A DNA stretch of 64,000 nt, taken from NCBI GenBank assembly GCA_023512835.1, contig CM042090.1:8415343-8479342 (forward strand), read 5' to 3'. Below, piece by piece: positions 11,201 to 23,314 of the stretch; position 1 is the stretch's first letter, and every line of letters starts with the position of its first letter. Source of the DNA: Taxillus chinensis. Its lineage: Eukaryota; Streptophyta; Magnoliopsida; Santalales; Loranthaceae. Below the pieces are notes generated by a model that made no database searches, was not told where the DNA came from, and saw only the letters and a list, made by a program, of their open reading frames with translations. A program made the position numbers and the translations under genes.

Positions 11201-12447
11201 CAAGTGTGATGGAAGATGAAAGTAACTCAACATTACAACAGGAAGCATATGACCTGCCTTTCTTCCCGGAAATTCATCTTCCGATAGATCCCATATGCTG
11301 CTGCTTAATTTAGCCTCCCAACCCTGGCCTGGATTTTCGCCGCGCAAAAGCCCACCAAGTAATTTGGCTGTCAACGGAAGGCCTTTGCACTTGTCCAAAA
11401 TTTTCATACGGAAACGCCCTGCCTCTGATTCGAAAACGGAATTTGTTTTATCAACTACATGTTGCAAAAATACTGACCAACAAGCATCGTCAGGTAAGAG
11501 TTCGGGGCGATGAATTTTCATCTTATCAACAGTTTGCATCATGAAAGCCACTTTGTCATCTCGAGTTGTGACTAATATTTTACTCCCCGGTGCTCCCACT
11601 CCAAATGGGGATCGAAGAGGGGCCCAATCCTCAAAGTAGTTCCTGCTCCACACATCGTCCAATACAAGTAGGAACTTCTTTCCTCCTACTACTCGCTTGA
11701 GGTCAGACTGAAGTTTAATCAGTCTGCTGGAATCGGAGGCTTGGAAATTGAATGATTCAAGAATATCCCTGGTGATTCTGATGACATCAAAATCGTTTGA
11801 CACGCAAACCCAGCCTTTGATATCAAAATCGTCTGATACGGAGTCGAAGACATCACGAGCCAAGGTTGTCTTGCCGATGCCTGGCATGCCAACAATGGCA
11901 ATCACCTCCACATTTGCGTCCCCGTCGCTTTTTAACTGTTCAATTATCCTTTCCTTTTCTAGCTCCCTTCCGAACACCCGTGCATCGAACTCCCCCGCGA
12001 GGCCTTCCAATAGTCTTCGCCTTTTTGCCGGTGGTGTGGATGTATCTTCAGTGGCAGTCATGTTCATGAGCCTACGCATCTCATTCCTCCGTTTACAAAT
12101 AGCGTCGAAACGACTGTTGAGCTCAGCCACGTTCTGTGAATATGTACCTGCAGAAATGGTTCTAGAACCAAAATCATGTACCCTTGTAACAATCGGAAGA
12201 ATAAAACTAGAGACAGAAATAGAGCTGCTGGTGTTGTTGCGCCTGGCCTCCTCTTCCTCTTCCTCTTTATCTTTCTCTTCTTGCATGGCTCTGGTGTTGA
12301 CTTCATCCAAGAAGTCATCGGCATCGAAAGCCCAGTCCCTGAGTTCCTCCAACCACTCATCAACCTCCGTTTCTCGAAACAGCATATTCTCAGCATGGGC
12401 AATCACTTTGGTAATCATTTTGAGTTTTTCTTCCAGCTCCTTAAGGG
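8233..12447 (-). pseudogene. CC-NBS-LRR resistance protein NLR-1, frameshifted and 5' incomplete
   Basis: One open frame (12418 to 8654, 1254 residues) contains the coiled-coil EDVID-like segment (WLEELRDWAFDADDFLDEV), P-loop GMPGIGKTT, RNBS-A, kinase-2 FLLVLDDVW, GLPL, RNBS-D, MHD (FVMHDL) and a long LRR domain. The frame is lost at 8670-8685, where G8 replaces the G7 of NLR-C; the missing C-terminal LRRs continue in the next frame (8676 to 8233). About 45 N-terminal residues are lost because sequence beyond 12447 is low-quality homopolymer. A serine tract (about 9000-9025) is expanded. It belongs to the RPP13-like/R1-type CNL group. Both defects could be sequencing errors, so the pseudogene call is provisional. 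Confidence 0.85.
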
Positions 12448-12828
12448 GGGGAGAAGGGGTCGGGGGCCCCCGAGATCGGGGAAAAAGGAAAAAAGAAGGC
12501 AGCGGGGGAAGCCCCGGAGGAACGCCCCCCCCAAAAACCCACAGGGAGGGGGGGGGGGGGGTGGGTTTGTTTTTTTGTGGGGGGTTGTTTTATTTGGGGG
12601 GGGGGGGGGGGGGGAAAAAAAAAAAAGGGGGAAAAAAACTAGGGGGGGGGGGTTTAAAAAAAATGGTTGGGGGGAAGAAAAAAATATTTTATTAAAAAAA
12701 GAAAAAGACCAGACCCAAAAAAAGGGCCGGGGCGTGGGGGGGGAGGAAGAGGGGGGGGGGGGGGGGGGGCCCTCCACCCCGGGTTGCTTGTGGGAAAAAA
12801 AAAGGAGTTGGACTCTACTACCCGCCTG

Positions 12829-12859
<31 letters not shown>

Positions 12860-12930
12860 AATTATATTATTGCATAATGGGGGGGGGGGGGGGGGGGGGG
12901 GGACCAAAACCCCCCCCATGGTGCAGGGGG
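12445..12930. other. low-quality sequence block covering the NLR-1 start and promoter
   Basis: The block is dominated by runs of G, C and A of up to 20 or more bases. Islands such as GGACTCTACTACCC, the ATT trinucleotide run and TTGCATAA still line up with 40135-40225 upstream of NLR-C. It looks like poorly called sequence over a true NLR promoter and start. Confidence 0.75.
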
Positions 12931-13075
12931 GGGAAAGGATGAAAGAAGAAACTTACACCTTAATATTTTTATTTTTATCTTAAAATGTTTGTTTCTTGTA
13001 TATATATTATTTAGCAATACTGATGTCTTTCGCTCTTCTTCCTACACCGTGCATCTAGCTCAAAAGTTGGGGAGC

Positions 13076-13540
13076 ATGTTTCTGAAGAGATATTTGAGTC
13101 CTTTCATGCTCACAAATTTTGCGGATTCTTTGTTCATTAATCGCGAGCTTCGCAGTGTAAACCCAGTGTCTGATCGTTGGCCAGTGAATCTCAGACACGC
13201 TTGTGGTCATGTTTATCCCACTCACTATGGTTTGAGGTTGTTAACTGCTGCTTCTCCAACTTATTGCAGCAAATCAGCTGATCCTGGCCCGACTAGGTGA
13301 GGGGAAGAAAAAAAGAACAAGAGAAAGTAGATTATGTTCTTCTCAATTACTACGTACGTAGTTAGCTTGTCTTCAGTCGGCTATAAATATATATGATCAA
13401 TTTCTCTTTTAACTCGTCCTTAATTACTTTCCATTTGCAGGGTGAAAGGATACCAGGGTAGCCTTACACCACCTTCGCCTCCTCCTCCTAAGGGCAATAA
13501 ATTTCCTGCTTGGTATAAGTCCGTATTCCCCAAGCCTTGA
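13076..13540 (+). CDS. hypothetical two-exon gene, about 106 residues
   Basis: Exon 1 (13076-13296) ends before GTGAGG. Exon 2 (13441-13540) follows a good acceptor (TTTGCAG) and stays in frame through a proline run (SPPPPK) to TGA at 13538-13540, ending YKSVFPKP. An earlier in-frame ATG lies at 12989, but its sequence looks like an intron end (TATTTAG), so a further upstream exon is possible. The product is basic, with no clear signal peptide or membrane segment. I do not recognise the family. It is not duplicated elsewhere in the window and the upstream side is obscured by the low-quality block. Confidence 0.4.
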
Positions 13541-14480
13541 TTAACAATTTTTTGATTTTATATATATATAGCCTATTTTTTAAGACCGTGTGTAATTGTC
13601 TAAATTAGTAACTTTCAAAGTGATCACATGCACATTAGGATAGTTGCCTTAATTAATATTACAATTTCACAATTTTAAATTACATCAAATAATAACCCAA
13701 CAACTTATTATATCTCAATTTTGATCATGATCAATATATTTAACGAATATTCGCAGGACAATATGGGTTTTGAGCGGCGTATCATCTCTGTTATTGTCAT
13801 TGTGGTCGCCAAAATTAAAAAAGTTACAGCTGTTAGAAGGTATATATATATATATATAAAATCCTCCAATTTAAGGGAAACGTTCTTCATTTATTTATTT
13901 ATGTTGGTGTTTGAATATTGTGTTAGTGTTAAGTACGTACAGTATACTCGTTAAACAAAATCAAACGTTGTTTTATTTTTGAAAATTAAACTGTTTTAAA
14001 ATTTATAAGCTTATGAATTTTCACTCATAATAAATAATTTTAATTTTCTTTATTATTTTTAAAAATAATTATATTTTTAAAAATAATATTACGATGCCAA
14101 ACAATCATATGATACTTGCATGAAATATAGTTATTCAAAAGTTCAAAAAGCTAATATCATTTTTAAAAACACAAACATAAATAAGAACAGGACTCTATCA
14201 TATTGACAAGCATGCATTCATGCTTTTGGGATTAGCTATAACTTATTTATAGAGAAAGGAACAAGATTTATGTTTTACATTTATTTCCAACATTATTTCT
14301 ATGAGAAGTAGCAATAGTAACTTGGAACGCTCTTGAGTTTAGAAACAAAAACTCTAAATTTTAGTTTGGTAACCTTATTACTAATAAAGTATAAATCATT
14401 AAATTAACATAACATGATTAATGAAGTTGTAGTTTATATATTACGAGTATTTCAACATCTAAAATGATTCCCGGGAGGGA

Positions 14481-14539
<59 letters not shown>

Positions 14540-15760
14540 AAACACCAAAGGAGAAAAGGGTTTTAAAAACATTACTGGGACTTGATCCATAAGGGGGAAA
14601 TGTTTTTTCTCAAGAAAAAAAAAAGTTATGGCCCTTTGGTAACCCTTTGGCCTTTGGTACCTTGTTTAAAAAAACGCACTCTGTTTTCACATTCTGAAAT
14701 TATATTATATTATATTATCATAATTTAATATAGGAAAAATCTATTTGCAGGTACATTGTGTAGGTAATTCGTGCAGGAATATTTTCCTTGCCGTTGGATT
14801 GGTATGAATAGAAAATTTTAAAAAATAATAATATCAATCCAACGATAGTGAAGATCCCTGTGCAGATTACCTCTACATTCTACTTGTATGTAGCATTACT
14901 CTTTAATATAATTAAATTGTGAAATGAGTTTTGAAAATTCATTTGTTCCATAGTTATTTTAAAAAATTATTTTTAATTGTATTATCTATTTTTGAATTTA
15001 AATTTAATTTTGATTGGAGATTCAAATTATTTATTTATTTTATTTTTATCTACTTTATTATCTGGTTTTTTTTTCTAATTTTTATGTGACCCAATTTAAA
15101 AATAATAATTTTTTTAAAACACATGCTCTCTGTTACTAAACAGAATTTATTTTAAAAAAGTAGAATTCAACACGAACTAAAATAAAACTTTAAAAATAAA
15201 ATACAGAAATAAAAATACGTAACAAACGGCCCAACAAAAGAAATGCAACTTTTTTTTTGTCATTTATACTTATTTTTGTGAGAATTACTACTTTTTTTTA
15301 GTTCATTTGCTTTAGTTTTTTGTTTAAGTAGATAGACTTTTATTTCGTTATTTATCGTAATGAGCATAATATATAATATAAAAAAAGGTTTTTGGTTTAA
15401 TAATTATGACAATTATCTTGTATGAATTTACTTGGGTAATGGAATAGTACGCTTCATATTAAGGATAGGATGGTAATTGTCTGAGTCAGCATTGTAAGTC
15501 TGTATACAGCAGTAATACGGGTAACTCATTTCAATAAACAAAGTCAATTTTCTTTCTTTACTTTTCCTGATACTTCACATACCTCACCAAATTTAATCTC
15601 CTTTGGAATCAATTTACTTATTTGTTAATTATTGAGTACCGATCATATATGCAATCCTACTGCACGAGTCGCGCATACTATCCGTTGATGTTGCAGCATA
15701 TGATAGGAGCTTATGCTACATCAGCAATATGTCATCTAATTACATGCCGTTGCATCAATT
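13541..15760. other. AT-rich spacer between units A and B
   Basis: No gene is seen. It holds a TA tract at 14484-14536 and an inverted-repeat element at 14750-14885. The rest is AT-rich sequence without recognisable structure. Confidence 0.6.
14750..14885. mobile_element. small inverted-repeat element (MITE-like)
   Basis: The left half (GCAGGTACATTGTGTAGGTA ... CGTTGGATTGGTAT) is the imperfect reverse complement of the right half (ATATCAATCCAACG ... TTACCTCTACATTCTAC), so the element folds into one hairpin. The target duplication is not clear. Confidence 0.55.
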
Positions 15761-15995
15761 GGTAGTACACATAAGTTGTATAGTAGGACGGTAAGAAGAT
15801 TTTATCTATTATTTTCAATAAAAAAAACTTAAGGCACATTAATATTAGAGTTGGATAGTTATAGATTATATATTTTATTTGCATTTATGTGTCATAGCTA
15901 TATATGAAAATGTAAAATAGACATTGTATGCATAATAATATAAGAAAAATAGTCAGTTTAAGAATTAGGATTTTTATACACAGTTAGGTTTTTTT

Positions 15996-16045
<50 letters not shown>

Positions 16046-17790
16046 GTGTTTTCCTACAGACTATACATTAAAGTGCAAAATGAACAAGGTTTGAAACCTC
16101 ATGATGTTATTTAGGCTAATGTAAGTACTAATTTACAATGTCTTTATTCACTTATATATAAAAAAATGAAATTAGGGTTGTTCATTTTAGCCAATTTGGG
16201 TTTAACACTTGCTTGTCCCAAAATTTTGATTTTTTTTTTGAGCTTGAGCAAGTTGAGTGCTAGATCAATATCAGAGTGGTGCTACATATGTACCCGTACT
16301 AAAAACAATAAAATGTCAACTACAATGTGCCCTATAGCACTACTGCTTACTCTTTCATGATTTTCTATACCCCACATAAGGCGTACCTATAATATTTCAT
16401 CTTGTATAATGTCATATTACATTAGAGTAATCATAGTGAAATAGCCAAACATTTTAATAAATTAGCCTATATAGAGTTTAGCCAGTGTCTTGAAGTTTAG
16501 TATTTAATAAAATTTTTAGTCAATATGTATATTTCGAGCCGAATTTGTGACCAATATTATTCCATATAAGTAAATTTACTGAAACATATAGCTATTATAT
16601 AGTGAGTGCTCTTACTCACTTTATCAGTCAACCCTTTTTTCCTTTGATCATTTGTTTTTTCCCCTCTTATCATTCAATGATATCAGGGTGCTAAATGAAA
16701 TTGTAATATGAGTTGTTTAATCAAAATCTAATGATCATTATTAATTTATCACAATTGTGCTCAATACATTGTTTTTCTATTTATTAGTTTTATATATAAA
16801 ATTTTGATAAATAGAAAAGAAGAGTGGACTATACTTAAAATTATTCAATTTTGATTGAATGATTATAATCATAGTTATATATATATATATATAAAAATTA
16901 TTTTACATATGATAAATTTACTTACAATATGAACATTTATTATCTTTTTAAATTTATTTATTTAAAAGTTTGATATGTACGTACATTTGATGAAATTCTT
17001 GCTCTTATCGGAAATAGGAATGAGTAGGACTTTAAGCGAGTCAAGTCGAACAATAAGGTGTTCGAGCTCGGTTTAGTACTATTTCTTAACGAACCAAGCC
17101 GAATGTGAACACTAAAGTACCGTGTTCATATTCGTTCGTTAGTGTTCACGAATATTGTTCATGAATACACTGACATACTTGTTCGTGAACATTATATTTT
17201 TACTTTATTCAAAAACTAAAAATGTTCGTTTGTTTAATTATTCGTAAACTAAAACACATAATTATCTAAAATTTATAAACAAATTAATTCGTTCCTTTAT
17301 TTTTTTTTTTTGCGAAATAAAAAGTTTATACGTCTATTCGATAATTTGTAAACTAAAATAATAATTATTCAAAAATTATAAATAGAAATGCTTATTTATT
17401 TATTTGTGAATTCAATTCTTGAATTCATTTGTTCATTTGTCCGTGAATAAGTAGTCGTGAACATTTGTTAATGAATGTAATTATTAATGTTTTCAAATAT
17501 TTTTTGTAAATATATGAATACGTGTTCACAAAAATAAACAAGTCGAATACAATCTTGTTTATGTTTGTTTATATTCATGAATATTACTTTTTTTTAAACA
17601 AACAAATATAAATAATATTTTATCAAATCGAATATTAATTTGTTTGTCAACATTTGATTTATATACAAGCCTAGAAGAGAAGATATATAGGTTAATTTTC
17701 TTTCACTTGTTTCGTATTCATTCCATGAAATCCTCATGTGGAGATGGTGTTTTCTCTCAGTGCGGGTTAGTCAATTTGGAGTTGATTAGT
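15760..17790. repeat. AT-rich arm of duplicated unit B
   Basis: It is homologous to the arms of C (29981-32030) and D, but is the most diverged copy and carries its own small indels. It includes a TA tract (about 15999-16043) and the GTTCGTGAACA-motif block (about 16995-17650). It lacks the gypsy insertion, so about 16396 serves as an empty site for unit A. Confidence 0.8.
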
Positions 17791-17803
17791 TAAATATATT
17801 AAT

Positions 17804-18328
17804 TTGGACAACACATGCATTTTCCTTCTTTTTTCAAAAGAAAAAACGAAAAGAGAGATAGGAAAAAGTTTGAAACAATTAATTTCAACAGAGGCGGAAA
17901 TGATAGTTCAGGAAGCAGATGATATTGCAGAAGTGGTGGAGAAGGTAGCCACAGTGGCAGAGAAGGTAAGTGCTGACGTGGCAGATGGACTTCCTGAGAA
18001 GGGAAAGCTCAAGGATGCTGTCATTTTTGTTGAAAGCGTTTCCAAAGAGGCAGCTAAAGATGCCCAACTCATCGAACAATTCATTCACAAGGTATGTAGA
18101 TACCTAATAATTCATTAGTCGCGCGCGCGCGCGCGCGCGCGCGCACACATATTTAGACACACTATATATCTAATTTTTTAAATTTAATATTTTAAAAAAA
18201 CCGGTGGATTGTGTTTACTAAATTTGTATACATAGGTTGAGGACATGAAGCAAGATTTGGACGACCTCCGGAGCATTATGGCTGAGCCCTTCATCCACAA
18301 GACAACAAAGAAGGAATCTGCAAACTGA
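17804..18328 (+). pseudogene. small acidic two-exon hypothetical protein, copy B
   Basis: The open stretch to 18091 ends before GTATGT and exon 2 runs 18236-18328 with the usual TGA. Residues match copies A, C and D (IVQEADDIAEVVEKV, DGLPEKGKLKDAV) with several substitutions. The ATG used in the other copies (here 17816) is out of frame because of indels at 17820-17840, and only a non-ATG start fits. The intron carries a CG-repeat microsatellite (18120-18144) absent from the others. Probably inactive unless an upstream exon exists. Confidence 0.55.
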
Positions 18329-19830
18329 AAGGTGTCCATCAAGGCTACTACGCTAGCATGAAGGCCCTCTCAATAATTATTCATGCAAGAAGAATGTAAA
18401 GGAAATAGCCAAAGCTAATGATTAGTGTATAAATTAGATTTGTAGGCATATTTAAGATCATCTAAGGAAATATGAGTCTGTTTACATGGTGTGTGTATAT
18501 ATATACACTTGAGAGTTCACAACCATGGATAAATAAAATACTTATATTTTAAATATTTTTCTCAAAAAACTTTTACATATTTTAATTATGTATATCCCCA
18601 TGCATCCACCTATAAATTATGTACCTCGGATGATGAAAGAAAAAGGTAGTCATTTCTTTGCATAACTCACATGGCAGTATTCAATTTATCCAATGATTTA
18701 ATTGCTTAGTCTTCATCCATAAATTGATCAAAACCAATGTAATATTATCATATTAGATGCGTTCGTAAAGACTGTGCAAAAGGATGTGTTCAGGTATGAA
18801 TGTCATTAACCATCTATGAATGGCAAATGATGCAAATATGGAAGTTCATAGAAAAAAAAAAGAAAAGAAAATGGGATGAGCATAAATAAATTGCAAGAAT
18901 TTGGCAATGATTTAAAGTTTTAACTAATCAAGAAATAAAAGAAATATTTCTTATATGTCCACAATTCAATCCCATCACCAACAATTTCTTACTTCCCTGG
19001 AAATATCAATATAACAACCGACTAATAATTACCGGAATTTTTGGGTAGTCGATCGAAGTTGTGGAGCTAGTGGGGAATCCTGTTTGTGTTTGTACTGAAC
19101 GCACATACAGATTTGACATTTTAATTTGTGCATCGCTGAAAAATATAATTTTGAATGTGGTCATGAAGGTTGGATTGCTTTGGCATTCTTCACGATGAAC
19201 AGGGGGCATAAATATTACATACATAATGATATAACAACCTATATCTTTATCTATGGAGTTTTTGAAGGAAAAATTTAAATGGTAAACTAATTAAGAAAAT
19301 GGAAACAAGAAAAGAAAGGGTATAAAATCTGTGAGTCTATGGAAAATCTTGTATTTATTTATGTATTAATTTATTGTGTGAGAGTGGGGAGGGAGGAAGA
19401 AGAAACTAGAAAGTGGGGAAGGAAAGCAAAACTGTAAGCATTAATATAATACTTCTGGTTGGCAGCAAATAAAATTGAGTCCTTCGGCCTCAAATCTTAC
19501 CTTTCCTTTCCCTTCCTTAACATAAACTGGAATTGAAATTCCCAAGCAAAACAATTCATTCCTTAATAACACTTAGACTGGAAGCCAACGTGGCTATGAT
19601 AAGATGAGAATACATTTTCTTAATAAAAAAAACTGTCGTACATATTAACTCTCCTTTCTTTCTATATATATATATATATATATATAGCCTACTTGTCCCT
19701 TACACCCATCAAACTAAAAGGAAAATTAGAGGAGTTAATATGCATGACAAATCCGTATAGGTTACAGATTACTATTCACACGCTCCACAAAATATAGGTC
19801 GATGATCATGATCGACGACATCAGGAACGA
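18329..19830. other. spacer of unit B
   Basis: The spacer is homologous to 5112-6000 but carries about 350 bases of extra AT-rich sequence at 18440-18790 and a different segment at 19465-19830. No gene is recognised. Confidence 0.5.
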
Positions 19831-19838
19831 ACTCAAAT

Positions 19839-21961
19839 ATGGAACGACCATCGATCTTGACATCAGGAATGAACTTGACTTTGGGACAATATGGTCACTT
19901 ATCCTTTGCTAGTGGAGGAGCCAACATCGGACAGCCACGGATTTGTAAAGAGAGAAGCGATGGAGTTGGAGGCAGCAACTGGTCTGGGATGGATGTCAAC
20001 TCTGGGCAATCACTGATGTATAAAGTGCGAAGCAATGGAAGCAGTAGCAACTGGCCTGGGATGGATGCCAACTCTCGGAAATACAGGATAGACAGCTCCC
20101 GAAGAGAGGTAAGGTTATGAAAGGGCTCCGGGGTCCGGGGATAGCTTTTTGAAATTAGATATCCATAGAGAAGTTAAGGAGGAGGGCAACGGAACACTCA
20201 AGAGTTGGTGGTCATTGGGAGTCAGAGTCACTGCAGAGCAGACACCGGCCATAATGGTAAGTTGGGGGGGGGAGGGGGGGGGGGGGGGGGGGGGGAGGAG
20301 GGGAGTGAGTTTGGGCCACCCCGATGAATGGAAAGGACACCTGCAGGCCAACCACAACCTGCAGATTCAACAGCTTTTACCACATCCACACGTTCTCAAT
20401 ATTCAACATAGTTACTGACGGCAGCAATGGACTTGCATCTCCTTCTTCCTGTAAACGCTCAATCAATTCCACTTTGCAGTCCCGAATAACCATCTCTAAG
20501 ATAGAAGGCCTTGGAAGTTCAATCAACAATTTATCACATTTTCTCAATTTTAGTTTCTGTAAACTTATGCCATCCGGTAAGGACACCAATAATTTTGGAC
20601 AATTTATAAGATGCAACTCTTGCAGACATTCAAAACGACAGCTACCACCAGACGGATGCAACCAAGTAGACCAATTCTCCATGCACTCAAATTTCAAAAT
20701 CTTCAGTGACGGAAAAGCTCCTCTCTCCTTCCCATAAAATCCTTCCCCCACGCACTATATACCAGCCATATTTCGAATTTGAATTACTTCCAAAGCTGGC
20801 AGCTTTCCCAGGGGGTGGCAATTCTCTAACTTTATCACCCTCATTTTTGAGAACCTATCATCCCCAACCCAATCAGGGAACGAAAGACCACTGTAGCCTT
20901 TGATATTTAATATTTCCAAATGTTTGTGTGGTTGCAACTCCTCCAAGATATGGAAAGAAGGACTCATGCCTTGTAAATCACCATCATCAGAATTCCAATT
21001 TAATTCCAATAAACGTAGGCCTTCTTTACTCATTAACTCTGCTTCTCCTGCCTTCTTTTGAATCACGAACATTTTCAAGAAATGAGATTGAGATAGTCCC
21101 TTCGAGATGTGATAAATTCTTCAATTGACCAATGTCTTGCTCCGACCATTTCCCTACAATGAATTTAGACAGCCTTCGGAGGCTAGTAAGTTTGCCCATT
21201 TCCACTGGCATGGCTACCAATTTATTTGGACCAAAGCAATTAAGGATCCTTAAATTTACGAGCTTCCTCTTCCTCATTTGAGTGGGCAATGTCCTAAGCC
21301 TCTTACAATCGTTTAATTTCAATGCCAGCAAATTATAAAGAAGACGTGTTGATTCTGGCAATCTTCTAATATATATAAGTGCGGCAAAGGTCGACAAGCC
21401 TTAGATGTATTAAATCGCCAATATCTTCTGGAAGTTCTCAGACGGAATACCAACTTAAGCATAGCATCCGAAGATATTTCAATTTTATCAACAATTAGGT
21501 GTCGCAAAATGAAAATCAAATGATTAGAACGTCCACAAATATTTTATCCTTTCGAAGGCCTCAAGTTCCATTTTGAGCCCATTAAAAATTTTCACACCGA
21601 AACGCCTTGCGTCTGATTCGAAATCGGTATTTATTTTATCAATTACATGGTACAAAAATACTGAGTAGCAAGCAACGTCGCGTAAGGGTGTGGGGCGATG
21701 AATTTTCATCGGGTCATCAGTTTGCACCATGGATGCCACTTTGTTGTCTCGAGTTGTTACTATAATTTTGCTCCCCGGTGCTCCCACTCGAAATGGGGAT
21801 CGAAGAGGAGCCCAATCATCAAAGTAGTTCCTGGTCCACACATCGTCCAATACAAGTAGGAACCTTTTTCCTCCTACTACTTCCTTGAGTTCAGACTGAA
21901 GTTGATTCAGTCCGCTGGAATCGGAGGCTCGGGAAGTGAATGACTCAAGAATATCCCTCAT
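19839..21961 (-). pseudogene. decayed NLR of unit B
   Basis: The - strand fragments run in NLR order. First comes the truncated NBS relic starting at MRDI (21961-21524; kinase-2 and RNBS-B present), then linker and LRRs (21397-21026, 21078-20755, 20751-20377), then terminal LRRs ending in the CPMLAP-type C-terminus (20357-19839). Several frameshifts separate the pieces, and a G-run with a deletion at 20260-20350 removes the middle of the LRR domain. The coiled coil, P-loop, GLPL and MHD are missing. The MRDI breakpoint and internal NBS deletion match relics A, C and D, so B may show how those relics looked before they lost their LRRs. Confidence 0.87.
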
Positions 21962-21980
21962 GATGCGACTTGCATGATGC

Positions 21981-22006
21981 GACTAATAGACTGAAGTCTA
22001 TTAGTC
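21981..22006. repeat. 11-bp stem-loop at the relic breakpoint, unit B
   Basis: It has the same arms and TGAA loop as at 6392-6417, just beyond the truncated NBS start. Confidence 0.8.
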
Positions 22007-22267
22007 ATTTGGGTAAAAGGATTGTGCAGGAAAGGAGGCCAGATTTTTTTCTGCTAGCATAGATGTGTTTTATTTATTTATTTATTGTTGCTCCTCTACT
22101 TGCATTTGGGGCCTGTTGCCTGCTAATTCTTCTAACTGGCCAATATTTGAACTTGGAAAGGAAAGATGGAAAATGTTTGAGAATTCTAGCTACCTTAAAT
22201 ATCAAAATATATTCGTTTCTAACATAAGATGCTTTTGTCTGGATTGTGTTTATTTAATTTTTATTCA

Positions 22268-22365
22268 TAAGCTGACCACATGAAGTGAGATTTGGACGAC
22301 CTCCGGAGCATTACGGCTGAGCTCTTCATCAACATGTCAACAAAGAAGGAATCTAAAAACTGAAA
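22268..22365 (+). pseudogene. orphan exon 2 of the small acidic gene
   Basis: The sequence from GACCACATGAAG to the stop matches exon 2 of copies A-D (GATTTGGACGACCTCCGGAG is identical) but has an in-frame TGA after ATGAAG. Exon 1 is absent. The 3' flank (GTCCATCAAGGC, CTCTCAATAATTAT) also matches. It is a fifth, partial copy at the right end of unit B. Confidence 0.75.
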
Positions 22366-22547
22366 GCTGTCCATCAAGGCACGCTACTACGCCGGTGTAA
22401 AGGCACTCTCAATAATTATTCATGCAAGAAGAATATAAAAGAAATAGTCAAAGCTAATGATTACTGTATAAATTAGAAGTGTATGCATTTTTAATATGTT
22501 GTATGGTGAGTAGCCATATCAAGGAAGTAAGAGCCCGTTTACATAGT

Positions 22548-22589
<42 letters not shown>

Positions 22590-22644
22590 GGGTTGATAAA
22601 AAGAAAATGAGTGTAACTTTGTTAAAGAATGCAAGATGAATATT

Positions 22645-23314
22645 AACCCTTAGATCTTATTTAATTAAATGCAATGCTTATAATTAAAATATCGTAATTC
22701 TAAAATATCAAACCTATTTTTCCAAAGCCTTTTCCCATCGTTGCCTCTCCTACCTATTGCCAGCCGTCGCAATTCATCATTGCAGCAATCCCCTTCCATC
22801 GTCTGCCTCTCCTTCTTGCAGATGCAGACACCATCGCCCACAACACTGGAAACGACTCCCTTTCCGTCACCTCTCATTCCCATCGAGAATCATAGATTCT
22901 TCAACACCAATTACCATCGTGATTATCACCTCTCCTTTCCATCGTGAATCACAAGTTCTTCAAATAATACTTCATCACTTAATTGATTTAGTTAAGTTTT
23001 AATTGATAATGTATCTTGTTGTTGATTGAAGGGTTGAGTGTAGAATTCTTTATTTCTATTATCACCTCTAAATGTCCTAACCCACCATAGCATGCCTCAT
23101 CTTTCTTTGACTTCTCCACTTCCAATGTATTGTCAAGAAAAACTGCAACAATCATGCTTACTATTGCTAGTGATGAAAATATAGCATTGAAGAATGCATT
23201 CAATGGTTTCTCAAAATAGGTAATGATAGGAAAAAGGTTTAGAAAAATAGGTTTAGTATTTTGAAATTATTGTTTTTTCATTAGAATTATTAGATTTAAT
23301 TAAATAAGATTTAA
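22645..23314. mobile_element. long-TIR element carrying a transporter gene fragment
   Basis: The first ~90 bases (TTAGATCTTATTTAATTAAA ... CCTATTTTTCCAAAGCC) are the imperfect reverse complement of the last ~90 (GGTTTAGAAAAATAGG ... TTTAATTAAATAAGATTTAA). Its interior holds a host gene piece (see 23024-23215) and a C-rich segment at 22730-22960. There is no transposase. A PIF-type element is inserted at its right end. The long TIRs suggest a MULE-like or foldback type; the target duplication was not resolved. Confidence 0.65.
23024..23215 (-). pseudogene. captured C-terminal fragment of a nucleobase-ascorbate transporter (NAT)
   Basis: On the - strand the reading frame gives FSSLAIVSMIVAVFLDNTLE, like the last membrane helix of plant NAT permeases. 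After a one-base frame change come LWWVRTFRGDNRNKEFY and QPFN, which match the characteristic NAT C-terminal tail. NAT proteins are multi-pass purine/xanthine/ascorbate permeases; here only about 60 residues remain. The fragment lies inside the inverted-repeat element 22645-23314, as expected of transposon gene capture. The family call rests on recognised motifs, not on a search. Confidence 0.75.

Noticed and set aside
12176..12877. Glycine/lysine-rich 233-codon frame and proline-rich 12415-12777 frame
   Set aside because: They lie in the homopolymer-rich low-quality block and in the antisense of the NLR-1 coiled coil.
18119..18145. CG-dinucleotide run as a possible regulatory island
   Set aside because: Simple CG microsatellite within the intron of small-gene copy B, absent in the other copies.
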